Of a DNA stretch of 64,000 bases, positions 36,546 to 47,500 are shown piece by piece. The notes beneath the pieces are model-generated. The model was not told where the DNA came from, made no database searches, and saw only the letters and a program-made list of their open reading frames with translations. Position 1 is the first letter of the stretch. Each line of letters begins with the position of its first letter. Where the stretch lies: the NCBI RefSeq assembly GCF_013283645.1, contig NZ_JABEKV010000001.1:1-64000 (forward strand). The letters are read 5' to 3'. Position numbers and translations under genes: made by a program. Source of the DNA: Sinorhizobium psoraleae (GTDB taxonomy: Bacteria; Pseudomonadota; Alphaproteobacteria; Rhizobiales; Rhizobiaceae).

Positions 36546-39125
36546 ATGCAATCGGAACTGAAGCGAACCCTTTCCAGGGGTTTCGATGCGTGGCGGCGCG
36601 AGGTCGGCGGCAATTTCCGGACAAACGGGGACGGCGGCGCCATGGAAACACAACGATCCACGCTTTTCGGCGGAGGCCCCAAGGCGCCAGCACTGGTGCG
36701 GCGGCTGCTCGCAGGCGCCGCCTTCTTCGCGGCAACCGAGGCTGCGGCCCAGGCGTCGACACCCGTCACCAAGGCCATATTCGGCTCCTCCGAAGTCGTC
36801 ACGTTCTCCGTCCTGATCGGCGTCATTTCCGCCGCCATGATTTCTGCAATCTGGCTGATCCGCCAGCGCGGCAATATCGAGGCCGAGAACCGTGAGCTCA
36901 GATCGGACCTGTCCGATGCGAACCAGCGAATTTCCCGTTTCCAGGCCCTTATCGCCGACAAGAACCGGCGCATCGTGATCTGGGACGGTCTGGCCGAACG
37001 CCCGGAATTTCTCGGACAACTCCCCGTCGAGACCGGCGCTCCACAGGGCGATCGGGATTTCCTCGCCTTCGGACGCTGGCTGAGGGCGCCGTCCGCCAGC
37101 CAGCTCGAAAAGGCGATCGAGACCCTGCGCGCGCAGGCACAAAGCTTCGATCTCGTGCTCGAAACGCAGCGCAACGAGGTTCTCGAGGCTCAGGGCCGCG
37201 TTTCCGGTGGACGCGCATTCGTGCGTTTCATCGCGCTCAACAATCTCCGGGCCGAACTGGCAGAACTGAAGCTTGAACGCGATCGGCTGCACGCATCGCT
37301 GTCGACGTTCCGCACGCTGCTCGATGCGGTCGACCTGCCGGTCTGGCAGCGCACCGCGGACGGCAAGCTCGAATGGGTCAACCAAGCCTATGCCGAGGCG
37401 GTCGAGACATCGAGCGCCAGCCTGGCTGTCGCCGAAGGACGCGAGTTGCTTTCGACCGCGGCACGCGAAAAAATCCGTGCCGTTTCGACCTTTGAAACGC
37501 CTTTCACCGACAAGCTTTCGACCGTGGTCAGGGGCAATCGCACGTTCTACGATGTCGTCGACGCTCGCAGCCCGGCCGGGTCTGCCGGTATCGCCGTCGA
37601 CGTCTCCGGCACCGAAGCCGTGCGCGAAGAGCTTGCACGGACCTTGAAGAGCCATGCCGAAACGCTCGATCACTTGGCCACGCCGGTAGCGATCTTCGAC
37701 GGCAACCAGCGCCTGCAGTTCTACAACCAGGCGTTCCAGCGGCTCTGGAATCTCGACATGGGCTTCCTCGAGCGCAAACCGGACAACGGCGAGGTGCTCG
37801 ACCGGTTGCGGACCGGCGGCAAGCTTCCCGAGCAGCTCAACTGGAAACAGTGGAAGGCGAATGCGCTGTCCGTCTATCAGGCGCTCGACACGCAATCCGA
37901 CCTCTGGCACCTGCCGAACGGCCAGACGCTGCGCGTCTTCGCCACGGCACGGCCGCAGGGCGGGGCAACCTGGGTCTTCGAGAACCTGACCGAGAAGGTC
38001 GATCTCGAGACCCGTTACAACACGCTCGTCCAGGTCCAGGGCGAAACGATCGATCATCTCGCCGAAGGCGTTGCGGTGTTCGGGCCCGACGGTCGCATCC
38101 GGCTTTCAAACCCGGCCTTCCGGGCGATCTGGGGTATCAGCGAGGCGGAGGCGAAGCCCGGCACCCACATTCGCGCCGTCGAACAGGCCTGCCTGCCTTC
38201 CTACGACCAGCCGGACGGCTGGAAACGCTTTGCCCATATCATCACCAGCTTCGACGACGAGCGGCCATCGAGCCGCGGCATGCTCGAATTGCGGACCGGC
38301 TTGATCCTCGACTATGCCGTGATCCCTCTGCCGAACGCCCAGACGATGCTGACTTTCGTCAACATCACCGACAGCGTCAGGGTCGAACGGGCATTGACCG
38401 AGAAGAACGAGGCGCTGCGCAAGGCCGACGCGCTGAAGAACGACTTCGTGCACCACGTTTCCTATGAGCTGCGCTCGCCGCTCACGAACATCATCGGCTT
38501 TGCCGATCTTCTGAAGACACCGGCCTTCGGAGAGCTGAACGAGCGCCAGGCGGAATATGTCGACCATATCGCCACCTCCTCGTCGCTGCTGCTGACGATC
38601 GTCAACGACATCCTCGACCTGGCTACCGTCGATGCCGGCATCGTCGAGCTTGACATGTCGGAGGTGAACCTCGGCGATTTCCTCGATGACGTCGCGCATC
38701 AGATGGCGGACAGGCTGCTCGAAAGTGGCGTGACCCTGCGGGTGGACGCGCCCGACAATCTTGGCCGGATGATCGCGGACCAGCAGCGGTTGAAGCAGAT
38801 TTTCATCAAGCTTCTCACCAACGCCTCCAATTTCGCGCCCGATGGCAGCGCGATCGATCTCAAGTGCCGGCGCGAAGGCACCGATTTCGTGTTCTCCGTC
38901 ACTGATTCCGGCCCCGGCATTCCACAGGATGTCCTCAACACCGTATTCAACCGCTTCGAAAGCTACGGCCAACACGGCGGTGCCGGTCTCGGACTGTCGA
39001 TCGTCGAGAGCTTCGTCAGCCTCCATCACGGCACCGTGTCGATCCGCAGCAAAGAGGGCGAAGGCACGGAGGTCACCTGCCGCATTCCGTCGTCCGAAAT
39101 GCCGAAGATCATCGCGGCCGAATAG
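36546..39125 (+). CDS. divL: DivL, cell-cycle pseudo-histidine-kinase with Tyr in the H-box
   Basis: This protein of about 859 residues has an N-terminal membrane region (hydrophobic stretches around residues 45-65 and 75-105), a long coiled-coil/PAS array (roughly 240-330, 350-450, 490-600), and a histidine-kinase core. The phospho-acceptor position of the H-box is Tyr640: HHVSYELRSPLTNIIGF in place of HELRTPL. That substitution is the hallmark of DivL, which controls the CckA-ChpT-CtrA relay and thereby division and replication. The ATP-binding boxes DSGPGIP and GGAGLGLSIV look intact. A start at 36546 has GGAGA upstream; TTG 36507, ATG 36516 and ATG 36642 are alternatives. Confidence 0.92.
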   Translation: MQSELKRTLSRGFDAWRREVGGNFRTNGDGGAMETQRSTLFGGGPKAPALVRRLLAGAAFFAATEAAAQASTPVTKAIFGSSEVVTFSVLIGVISAAMISAIWLIRQRGNIEAENRELRSDLSDANQRISRFQALIADKNRRIVIWDGLAERPEFLGQLPVETGAPQGDRDFLAFGRWLRAPSASQLEKAIETLRAQAQSFDLVLETQRNEVLEAQGRVSGGRAFVRFIALNNLRAELAELKLERDRLHASLSTFRTLLDAVDLPVWQRTADGKLEWVNQAYAEAVETSSASLAVAEGRELLSTAAREKIRAVSTFETPFTDKLSTVVRGNRTFYDVVDARSPAGSAGIAVDVSGTEAVREELARTLKSHAETLDHLATPVAIFDGNQRLQFYNQAFQRLWNLDMGFLERKPDNGEVLDRLRTGGKLPEQLNWKQWKANALSVYQALDTQSDLWHLPNGQTLRVFATARPQGGATWVFENLTEKVDLETRYNTLVQVQGETIDHLAEGVAVFGPDGRIRLSNPAFRAIWGISEAEAKPGTHIRAVEQACLPSYDQPDGWKRFAHIITSFDDERPSSRGMLELRTGLILDYAVIPLPNAQTMLTFVNITDSVRVERALTEKNEALRKADALKNDFVHHVSYELRSPLTNIIGFADLLKTPAFGELNERQAEYVDHIATSSSLLLTIVNDILDLATVDAGIVELDMSEVNLGDFLDDVAHQMADRLLESGVTLRVDAPDNLGRMIADQQRLKQIFIKLLTNASNFAPDGSAIDLKCRREGTDFVFSVTDSGPGIPQDVLNTVFNRFESYGQHGGAGLGLSIVESFVSLHHGTVSIRSKEGEGTEVTCRIPSSEMPKIIAAE

Positions 39126-40634
39126 ATGAAAAATCTGCAACGGTTTCTGAAGGACGAGGCAGCCACGATCGAACTGGGCGAAGACCTGGCGCTGGCGCTG
39201 AAGGCGGGAGACTGCGTGGCCTTGTCAGGCGACCTCGGCGCGGGAAAATCGACTTTCGCCCGTGCCCTGCTGCGGGCGATCGCCGACGACGATGCACTCG
39301 AGGTGCCGAGCCCCACCTTCACGCTCGTTCAAAGCTACGACCTGCGCATCCCGGTCGCCCATTTCGATCTCTATCGTCTCGCCGACGCGTCGGAACTCAA
39401 CGAACTTGGCTTCGATGAGGCCCTTTCCGAGGGTATCTGCCTTGTCGAATGGCCGGAAAAGGCGGGAGAAGCGCTGCCGGCCGAACGGATCACACTTGCT
39501 TTCACGCACGAGGGCGACGGACGTCGGCTTGCCATTTCCGCGCCCGATGCTGCGTTCGAGCGTATCTCCCGCTCGCTGGTGATCCGGAGTTTCCTCTCGC
39601 AAAACGGCTACGCGACGGCCCGTCGCCGGCACTTGAGCGGCGACGCTTCGGTCAGGGCCTATGAGCGTGTCGAGGCGGCTGGTGAGCCGGCAAAGATTCT
39701 GATGGATGCGCCGCGGCATAGGCCCGGCCCCATTCTCCAGGACGGAAAATACTATCAGCAACTTGCGCACCTTGCCGAAGATGTCGTTCCGTTCGTCGCG
39801 ATTTCCGAACTGCTGCGCGGACGTGGCCTCGCGGCGCCGGCAATTTATGCCCGCGACCTCGACAATGGCATCTTGCTGATCGAGGATTTGGGTTCCGAGG
39901 GTATTCTCGACGCGGAAGGAAAGCCGGTTGCCGAGCGCTATCTCGAAAGCGTGCGGCTGCTCGCCCGCCTTCACGCGGAGCCGGCGACGCGCGAAATTGC
40001 GGTAGGCGGCGGCTTGGTCCATCGCATTCCCGATTTCGACCGCACCGCGATCAAGATCGAGACGAGTCTGTTGATCGACTGGTACCTGCCATGGAAGCGC
40101 GGCGAAGCGGCCTCAGACAGCGAGCGTAAAGAGTACTTCGCCATCTGGGATCAACTCATCGACGTTCTTGAATCGGCCGAGAAGAACCTGCTGCTGCGCG
40201 ATTTTCACTCGCCGAACATTCTATGGCGCCCAGATCGCAAGGGGCTCGACCGCGTCGGCGTCATCGACTTCCAGGACGCGATGATCGGTCCGACGGCCTA
40301 TGACGTTGCGTCGCTGGTCCAGGACGCGCGCGTGACAATCGACCAGCACTTGGGCGCACGCCTGTTGGATGGCTATCTTGCCGAGCGCAAGGCCCTCGGC
40401 CCGTTCGACGAGGCGGCCTTTCTTCGCGACTGGCACCTGATGTCGGCGCAGCGCAACTGCAAGCTCGCCGGCATCTGGGTCCGGCTGATGCAGCGGGACG
40501 GCAAACCCGGCTACATGAAGCACATGCCGCGCACCTTCGCATATCTGAGGCATGCGCTCGGCCATGAGGTGCTGACACCCTTGCGCGATTGGTGCATTAA
40601 GGCTGGAATCCTCGTTCCCGAATCAGCGAACTGA
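39126..40634 (+). CDS. TsaE-AmgK fusion: tRNA t6A factor joined to amino-sugar kinase
   Basis: Two proteins are joined in one 502-residue chain. Residues 1-150 are TsaE (YjeE): Walker A GDLGAGKSTFAR (35-46), EVPSPTFTLVQSYD, HFDLYRL and LVEWPEKAG; TsaE is the ATPase needed for the t6A modification of ANN-reading tRNAs. Residues about 165-502 are an aminoglycoside-phosphotransferase-type kinase with the catalytic loop LLLRDFHSPNILW and metal site VIDFQDAMIG, matching AmgK, the anomeric MurNAc/GlcNAc kinase of peptidoglycan recycling. The next gene is murU, AmgK's partner. The start follows the divL stop directly. Confidence 0.9.
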   Translation: MKNLQRFLKDEAATIELGEDLALALKAGDCVALSGDLGAGKSTFARALLRAIADDDALEVPSPTFTLVQSYDLRIPVAHFDLYRLADASELNELGFDEALSEGICLVEWPEKAGEALPAERITLAFTHEGDGRRLAISAPDAAFERISRSLVIRSFLSQNGYATARRRHLSGDASVRAYERVEAAGEPAKILMDAPRHRPGPILQDGKYYQQLAHLAEDVVPFVAISELLRGRGLAAPAIYARDLDNGILLIEDLGSEGILDAEGKPVAERYLESVRLLARLHAEPATREIAVGGGLVHRIPDFDRTAIKIETSLLIDWYLPWKRGEAASDSERKEYFAIWDQLIDVLESAEKNLLLRDFHSPNILWRPDRKGLDRVGVIDFQDAMIGPTAYDVASLVQDARVTIDQHLGARLLDGYLAERKALGPFDEAAFLRDWHLMSAQRNCKLAGIWVRLMQRDGKPGYMKHMPRTFAYLRHALGHEVLTPLRDWCIKAGILVPESAN

Positions 40635-40642
40635 CAGAAACG

Positions 40643-41374
40643 ATGCCCATCACCAATGCCATGGTGCTTGCCGCCGGACTTGGCACGCGCCTCCGGCCGA
40701 TTACCAACACACTGCCGAAGCCCCTGGTCAAGATCGCCGGCAAGCCGATGATCGACTATGTGCTGGACATACTGGAGGCCGCCGGCGTGACCAAGGCGGC
40801 GGTGAACGTCCATCACTTCGCCGACCAGATGGAAGCGCATCTGCGTCACCGTGAGACGCCGCATATCCTGATTTCGGACGAGCGCGACGCCTTGATGAAT
40901 TCGGGAGGCGGGCTCGCCAAGGGGCTGAAGCTGCTGGACGACGGACCGCTGATCGTCATGAACGCCGATCTTTTCTGGGTCGGCGAGAAGGTCGGAGAGC
41001 CGAGCAATCTTCAAAGACTGGCCGGGTTCTTCGATCGGGGAAAGATGGACATGGCGCTGCTCTGCGTGCGGCTCGAGGACACGACCGGGCACAACGGCAA
41101 GAAGGATTTTTCGCTCGCCGAGGACGGCAGGCTGACGCGCTACGAGGAAGGCATGGAAAATCCCGTCGTCTATGCCGGCGCGATCGCCATGGAGTCGCGC
41201 CTCTTCGCCGATGCGCCGAGCGATGCCTTCAACCTCAACATCTATTTCGATCGCGCGATCGCCAACGGACGCCTCTTCGGCCTGATGCTCGACGGCCACT
41301 GGATGACCGTCGGCACACCTGAAGCGATCGCTGAAGCCGAGGCGGCGGTGCGGCGCTTCCAGCCGGGAGGATAA
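40643..41374 (+). CDS. murU: N-acetylmuramate alpha-1-phosphate uridylyltransferase
   Basis: The 243-residue nucleotidyltransferase has the signature LAAGLGTRLRPITNTLPKPLVKI at its N-terminus and the metal-binding MNADLFW near residue 110. Following the AmgK-type kinase domain, it is best read as MurU, which makes UDP-MurNAc from MurNAc-1-phosphate and so bypasses de novo synthesis and fosfomycin-sensitive MurA. A general sugar-nucleotidyltransferase role cannot be excluded from sequence alone. It lies eight bases after the fusion gene and one base before addB. Confidence 0.88.
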   Translation: MPITNAMVLAAGLGTRLRPITNTLPKPLVKIAGKPMIDYVLDILEAAGVTKAAVNVHHFADQMEAHLRHRETPHILISDERDALMNSGGGLAKGLKLLDDGPLIVMNADLFWVGEKVGEPSNLQRLAGFFDRGKMDMALLCVRLEDTTGHNGKKDFSLAEDGRLTRYEEGMENPVVYAGAIAMESRLFADAPSDAFNLNIYFDRAIANGRLFGLMLDGHWMTVGTPEAIAEAEAAVRRFQPGG

Positions 41375-41375
41375 G

Positions 41376-44300
41376 ATGCCCGGTCACGCCTCGAACGTCT
41401 TCACGATCCCCGCCGGCCTGCCCTTCCTGAGGACGTTGGCGCAAAAGCTCTGCGACGGCGGGCTCGTGCCGGGTTTCAAGTACGATCCGGCGGATCCGCT
41501 GATGCTGGCTGGCGTGACGATTTTCGTCCCGACCCGGCGCTCGGCACGCGTGCTTCGGTCGGAGTTCGTCGACCTGCTCGGCGGTCGCTCGGCCATCCTG
41601 CCGACGATCCGCGCGCTCGGCGAGACGGACGACGATAGCGGCTTTTTCGACGCCGAGGCGCCTGCGATCCTCGATCTTGCTCCGCCACTTTCCGGCACGG
41701 CACGCCTGATCGAACTCGGCCGCCTCATTCTTGCCTGGCGCAATCAGCTGCCGCAGGCGGTTCTCGATATCCACGGCGAAAGTCCGCTGATCGCCCCCGC
41801 GAGCCCTGCCGATGCCATTTGGCTCGCGCGCAATCTCGCCGACCTGATCGACGCGGTGGAAACCGAGGAGCTCGCCTGGGAGGCTCTCGACACGCTCGAC
41901 GCGGGCGAACATGCGCTCTGGTGGCAATTGACGCTCGCCTTCCTGAAGATCGCCCGCACCTATTGGCCGGAGCGACTGGACGAACTCAAGCAATCCTCGC
42001 CTTCGCGCCACCGCAATGCCGTTCTGCAGGCGGAAACACAGCGCATCGCCGCCGGCAAGGTGGCCGGGCCGATCATCATCGCTGGCTCGACCGGTTCGAT
42101 CCCTGTGACTGCCGCGCTGATCGCGGCCGTCAGGATGCTGCCGAACGGCACCATCGTTCTGCCGGGTCTCGATCAGACGATGAGCGACACGGAATGGGAA
42201 CTGATCGTCGGCGCTTCTTCGACCGGTATCACGAAAGATCCGGCAAGCCGCAGCCACCCGCAATATGGTTTTCATCGCCTGCTGAAGCGCATGGGCATCG
42301 CGCGTCGCGATGTGGAGACCCTGGAGCCCGCAGGCAGCGCCCTCGATTATCGCGGCACGGTTCTCTCGCGCGCCCTGCTTCCGGCAAATGCGACTGACGG
42401 TTGGACCCGCGCGCGTGAAGATTTCGACCAGGAAAAACTTCTCTCGGCCTTCGCCGACGTCGCGCTGATCGAGACGGCCAATGAGCGCGAAGAGGCGACG
42501 GCGATCGCTATCGCGCTCAGGCTCGCGCTTGCCGACGACGATGAAAGCCAGGCGGCATTGATCACCCCGGATCGCGGGCTTGCGCGCCGCGTCGGGGCGG
42601 AACTCGCCCGTTTCAGCATCGAAGCCGACGATTCCGCCGGCACGCCGCTCGCTGCCACAGCCGCCGGCGCCGTTGTCCGTTTGTTGCTGGAGGCGGCGTT
42701 GCGGCCGGGCGATCCCGTGCCACTGGTCGCTCTGCTCAAGCATCCGCTCGCCCGCTTCGGCGAGACGATCGAGGGTGTTCGGCGCGCCGCCGATGCGCTG
42801 GAACTTCTGGCGCTGCGCGGCGGTACGGTCGCTGCTGATATTTCCGCGCTTGGCCCCTTGCTCGAGCATGCGCTCGAAAGACGAAAGCATGATCGTCATC
42901 CACCCCCGTGGCAAAGCCGCCTTGATGACGAGGATATCGCCGCTGCACGCACGCTTGCCGAACGCATTGCATTAGCCGTCGAACCCCTGGCCAGCGCATC
43001 CGCGCTTCGCACCGATGGACGGCCTCGATCCAAGGTTCTCACGCTCGCCGACTGGGCGGAGCGAACCGGCCGCGCGCTGGAAGCCATTTGCATGGACGAG
43101 CGCGGCAGCCTTGGCGGTCTCTGGTCGACGGAGGCCGGCGAAGCATTGGCAACGCTTCTCAAAGGCATCATCGAAACGGAAGGCCAGATGAGCGCCGACG
43201 GGCCGCAATGGTGCGACATCGTCGAAGCGCTCGCGGCAAGCGAAGCGGTCAAGCCGCAATCGATGCGGCACCCCCGCGTCTTCATCTTCGGGGCGCTGGA
43301 ATCGCGACTGCAGAGCGTGGACCTCGTGGTGCTCGGCGGCATGAACGAGGGGACATGGCCGGGACAAACATCAAACGATCCCTTCCTGTCGCGGACGATG
43401 AAATCCGGAATCGGGCTCGAACCGCCGGAGCGGCGCATCGGCCAGCTCGCGCATGATTTCCAGATGGCTTGCGGTACACGTCGGCTGATTTTTTCTCGCT
43501 CCATCCGACAGGGATCGGCACCGACGGTCGCTTCGCGGTGGCTGCAGCGGCTGCAGGCGCTCGGTGGCGAAAAGCTGACGAAACTGCTCAAATCCAACGG
43601 TGCGGCCTATCTCCACTGGGCGCGCATTCTCGATCAAGGCAAAACCCAGCCGCTCGCCACGCGACCGGAACCGAAGCCGCCCGCCGAGCTGCAGCCGCGC
43701 AAGTATTCCTTCAGCGAAGTGACGCGCCTTCGGCGCGATCCCTATGCGGTCTATGCTCGGCGGATCCTGCGGCTGCAGCCGATCGACCCTTTCAATCGCG
43801 ATCCCGGGGCGGCCGAGCGCGGAACGCTCTACCATCGGATCGTCGATCGTTTCGTCAGGGGCGGCTTCGATCCGGCCGCGCCCGAAGCGGAAGCGGTGAT
43901 GATTGGATTGCTTAACGAAGCCTTCGACGAGGAAGGACTTCCGCCGCATATCGACACGATCTGGCGCCCGCGTTTTGCGGCCGTGGGAAGGGCGTTCCTC
44001 AAATGGGAGCGCGATCGCCGGAAGAATATCGAGAAGTCGTTCACCGAGGTTCCCGCCTCCATGGATATCGGCCTTGCGGATATTCGGCTGACCGGTATCG
44101 CCGACCGTCTCGACCGACGTGCGGACGGCACCGTCGACATCATCGATTACAAGACCGGCTCCAGCCCCTCGCCCAGAGAAGCACGCAGCCTGCTCGACCC
44201 GCAGCTCGCACTAGAGGCGGCGGCACTCAAGGCCGGAGCCTTCGGCCCGACGGGACGCGCCGAGCTCAATGCGCTTCTCTACGTGCGGCTGAAACCCGGC

Positions 44301-44552
44301 AGCCGCTTCTGCGTCGACAGTGTCAACAACGAGGGCGGCAGGCAAAAGGAAACGAAATCCGCCGATCAGCTGGCGGAGAAATCGCTCACCGAATTAAAAA
44401 AACTGCTCTCAGCACTGATGACCGGCAGGCACGGCTTCGCCTCACGCCTGATCGTTCAGAAGGAGCGCGACTACGGAGGCGAATACGATCATCTGGCGCG
44501 GGTCGCCGAGTGGGCGACCGCCGAAGGCGAGGATGATGGCGATGAGGGATGA
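41376..44552 (+). CDS. addB: Double-strand break repair protein AddB
   Basis: AddB is the second subunit of the AddAB helicase-nuclease that resects double-strand breaks for RecA. The 1058-residue protein starts with the alphaproteobacterial AddB pattern (NVFTIPAGLPFLRTLA, then IFVPTRRSARVLR) and ends in a PD-(D/E)xK nuclease domain with the catalytic Asp924 and Lys in IIDYKTGSSPSPREA, preceded by ADRLDRRADG. The N-terminal helicase half shows no canonical Walker A, as usual in this group. GGGAGGA precedes the ATG. It overlaps addA by 20 bases. Confidence 0.94.
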   Translation: MPGHASNVFTIPAGLPFLRTLAQKLCDGGLVPGFKYDPADPLMLAGVTIFVPTRRSARVLRSEFVDLLGGRSAILPTIRALGETDDDSGFFDAEAPAILDLAPPLSGTARLIELGRLILAWRNQLPQAVLDIHGESPLIAPASPADAIWLARNLADLIDAVETEELAWEALDTLDAGEHALWWQLTLAFLKIARTYWPERLDELKQSSPSRHRNAVLQAETQRIAAGKVAGPIIIAGSTGSIPVTAALIAAVRMLPNGTIVLPGLDQTMSDTEWELIVGASSTGITKDPASRSHPQYGFHRLLKRMGIARRDVETLEPAGSALDYRGTVLSRALLPANATDGWTRAREDFDQEKLLSAFADVALIETANEREEATAIAIALRLALADDDESQAALITPDRGLARRVGAELARFSIEADDSAGTPLAATAAGAVVRLLLEAALRPGDPVPLVALLKHPLARFGETIEGVRRAADALELLALRGGTVAADISALGPLLEHALERRKHDRHPPPWQSRLDDEDIAAARTLAERIALAVEPLASASALRTDGRPRSKVLTLADWAERTGRALEAICMDERGSLGGLWSTEAGEALATLLKGIIETEGQMSADGPQWCDIVEALAASEAVKPQSMRHPRVFIFGALESRLQSVDLVVLGGMNEGTWPGQTSNDPFLSRTMKSGIGLEPPERRIGQLAHDFQMACGTRRLIFSRSIRQGSAPTVASRWLQRLQALGGEKLTKLLKSNGAAYLHWARILDQGKTQPLATRPEPKPPAELQPRKYSFSEVTRLRRDPYAVYARRILRLQPIDPFNRDPGAAERGTLYHRIVDRFVRGGFDPAAPEAEAVMIGLLNEAFDEEGLPPHIDTIWRPRFAAVGRAFLKWERDRRKNIEKSFTEVPASMDIGLADIRLTGIADRLDRRADGTVDIIDYKTGSSPSPREARSLLDPQLALEAAALKAGAFGPTGRAELNALLYVRLKPGSRFCVDSVNNEGGRQKETKSADQLAEKSLTELKKLLSALMTGRHGFASRLIVQKERDYGGEYDHLARVAEWATAEGEDDGDEG

Positions 44553-47500
44553 CACGTTCGGGCCTTCGGAAAGAACACCCGGAGCCTGGCTCGACTGGAC
44601 GACGGAGCGGCAATCGCTTGCCTCCGATCCGGCGCGCTCGGCCTGGGTCTCCGCCAATGCCGGATCGGGCAAGACACACGTCTTGACCCAACGCGTCATC
44701 CGGCTGCTGCTCGCCGGTTTCCGACCCTCTGCAATCCTCTGCCTCACCTATACGAAGGCGGCCGCTTCCGAGATGTCGAACCGCGTCTTCGAGCGCCTGG
44801 CGGAATGGGCGACGCTGGATGATGCCTCGCTTGAGAAGCGCATCGAGGTGGTCGAAGGCGCGCGCCCCTCCAGCGTGAAAATTCAGCAGGCGCGGCGTCT
44901 GTTCGCCGCGGCCCTTGAAACCCCCGGCGGCCTAAAGATCCAGACGATTCACGCATTCTGCGAAGCGCTCCTGCATCAGTTCCCGCTGGAGGCCAATGTT
45001 GCAGGGCACTTTTCCGTACTCGACGACCGCGCCGCGGCGGTCCTGCTCGCGGATGCACGGCGCGCGCTGCTGACGGCGACCACCGCTGACGACGCGGAGC
45101 TTGCCGATGCCTTCGCCACGGTTCTCGATCTCGCCGACGATACCGGCCTTGAAAGGCTGCTGGAGACGATCGTCGCCAACCGCACGCCCATTCAAGCCTT
45201 TCTCGATCGCGCCGCGAAACGGGGCGGGTTGGAAACGCATCTGCGTGCATCGCTCACGATTGCGCCGGGCGAAACGGCAGCGAGCGTGCTGGCGAAAGCC
45301 TGGCCGCTCGCTGGCCTGAACGGGGCAGCCCTCGAGCAATATCTCGACTTGGCGGCGCACAAAGGCGGCGCCAAGCCCTCCGAATTTGCGGAAGGATTGA
45401 AGGCGGTCGCAGGACTCGCCGATCCCGAAGAGCGCTATCGCAGACTGGTTGGGCTCTTCATCAACGGAGGCGGAAAACCGAAGGCCGACTCCACCTTTTT
45501 GAACGCGGCTATGCGGCGCGAGGCGCCTGACCTCGCACCTCTGGTCGAACAGGCGCGCGATCATATCGTTGCCTGCGTGGATCGCCTGAGCATCGTCAGG
45601 ATGTACGAGGCGACGCGCGCCGCCCTCACCCTCGCCGAGAAGCTCAACAGCGATTACGAGGAAATCAAAAAGGCGCGCAGCCAGCTCGACTTCGAGGACC
45701 TGATCAACCGTACGGCAGCACTTCTAGCCCGTGGCGATGTTGGCGCCTGGGTTCACTACAAGCTCGATCAGGGCATCGACCATATCCTCGTCGACGAAGC
45801 CCAGGACACGAGCCCAACGCAATGGACGATCATCCAGTCGCTTGCGGCGGACTTCTTCGCCGGCGAAACGGCGAGAGCGGACGAGCGCACGATCTTCGCG
45901 GTCGGCGACGAGAAGCAATCGATCTATTCGTTCCAAGGTGCGCGGCCGGAGCGGTTTTCGCGCGAGAGCGTGGTGACGGAGCGGCGGGTGCGCGCCGGTG
46001 GAAAATACTTCAGCCCAATCCGCCTGCAGCTTTCCTTCCGATCGACTGTCGACGTCCTGTCGGCCGTCGATACGGTCTTTGCCAACGAGGCGAATGCCAA
46101 GGGGCTCAGCGCGCAACGTGAGGCGATCGTGCACGCCTCGAACCGCATCGGCCACCCCGGAGCCGTCGACATATGGGACGTGATTGCGCCCGAACCGACG
46201 CTCGCGGAAGAGGAGTGGACGGCCGCTTTCGACGCGACGCCCGAGCGCGCGCCGGCAAACATACTGGCGCGACGCATTGCGGCGGTTCTCGATGACTGGA
46301 TCGGCAAGGAGACGGTGATCGAGAAGGGCGTTCGCCGACCGATGCGCCCGGGGGACGTCATCGTCCTCGTGCGCAAGCGGGATGCCTTTGTCAACGCCTT
46401 GACGCGGGCGCTGAAGCGCAGAAGCAATATCCCGGTCGCCGGCGCCGACCGCCTCGTCCTCACCAGCCACATCGCCATTCAGGACCTGATGGCGCTCGGC
46501 CGCTTCGTCCTCTTGCCGGAGGATGACCTTTCTCTCGCCGCGCTGCTGAAAAGCCCGCTCTTCAATCTCGGTGAAGAGGATATTTTCGAGCTTGCAGCGC
46601 GAAGAGTCGAAGATGAAAGTCTATGGCAACGCCTGCGGACCCTTGGCGCCGAAGAGATGAGCCCCTACCAGGAGGTCGTACGGACGCTTGCCGGATATGC
46701 CGATCTCGCCCGGCACTTGCTGCCGCATGATTTCTATGCGCGGGTGCTCAGCGTTCATGGTGGCAGGGCAGCGTTCCTCGCCCGGCTGGGCAGCGAGGTC
46801 AGCGACATTCTCGACGAATTCCTGACCTTCGCGCTGGATCACGAAAGATCCGGCTTGCCCGGGCTGCAGGCCTTCATTTCGACGCTCGAAATCGAAGCGC
46901 CGACGGTCAAGCGCGAGCAGGACAAGGAGCGCGACGAGGTGCGCGTCATGACCGTGCACGCGGCAAAAGGACTCGAAGCACCGGTCGTCTTCCTCGTCGA
47001 CGGCGGCGGCAAGGCATTCAACAACCAGCATGTTCCCGATCTGCGCTTTTTCGAGAAGCCGCGGGCCGACGGCTCTGTCGTGACCGTACCGGTTTGGCGG
47101 GCGCCCGGCTCGGGATCGAATTCCCTGCTCAACGCCGACAATGCGCGCCTGAAGGCGCTCGCCGAGGAAGAATACCGTCGCCTCCTCTATGTCGGCATGA
47201 CGCGCGCCGCGGACCGGCTCGTCATTTGCGGCTATCGTGGCCAAAGGGAGAATGCCGATACCTGGCATGCCATGGTCCAGGGGACGCTGGCGCAGGATAT
47301 CAAAGGACGCGGGACGCCCGCGGTGTTCCGTGCGGGCGGCGAAGAATGGACGGGCCATGCGTGGCGCGAGGCGCATCCGCATGTCGACGCTGCCGTTACT
47401 GACGGCGCGCTTGCGGAGAGGGAGCACATGGCGTCGGGCCTGCCGGCCGCGCTTTCTGCTCCCTTGCCGGCGCCGCGTCGGCTGCCGCGGCCCCTCACCC

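Noticed and set aside
41235-42914. 559-codon open frame antisense to murU and addB
   Set aside because: It spans two unrelated plus-strand genes and lacks any domain.
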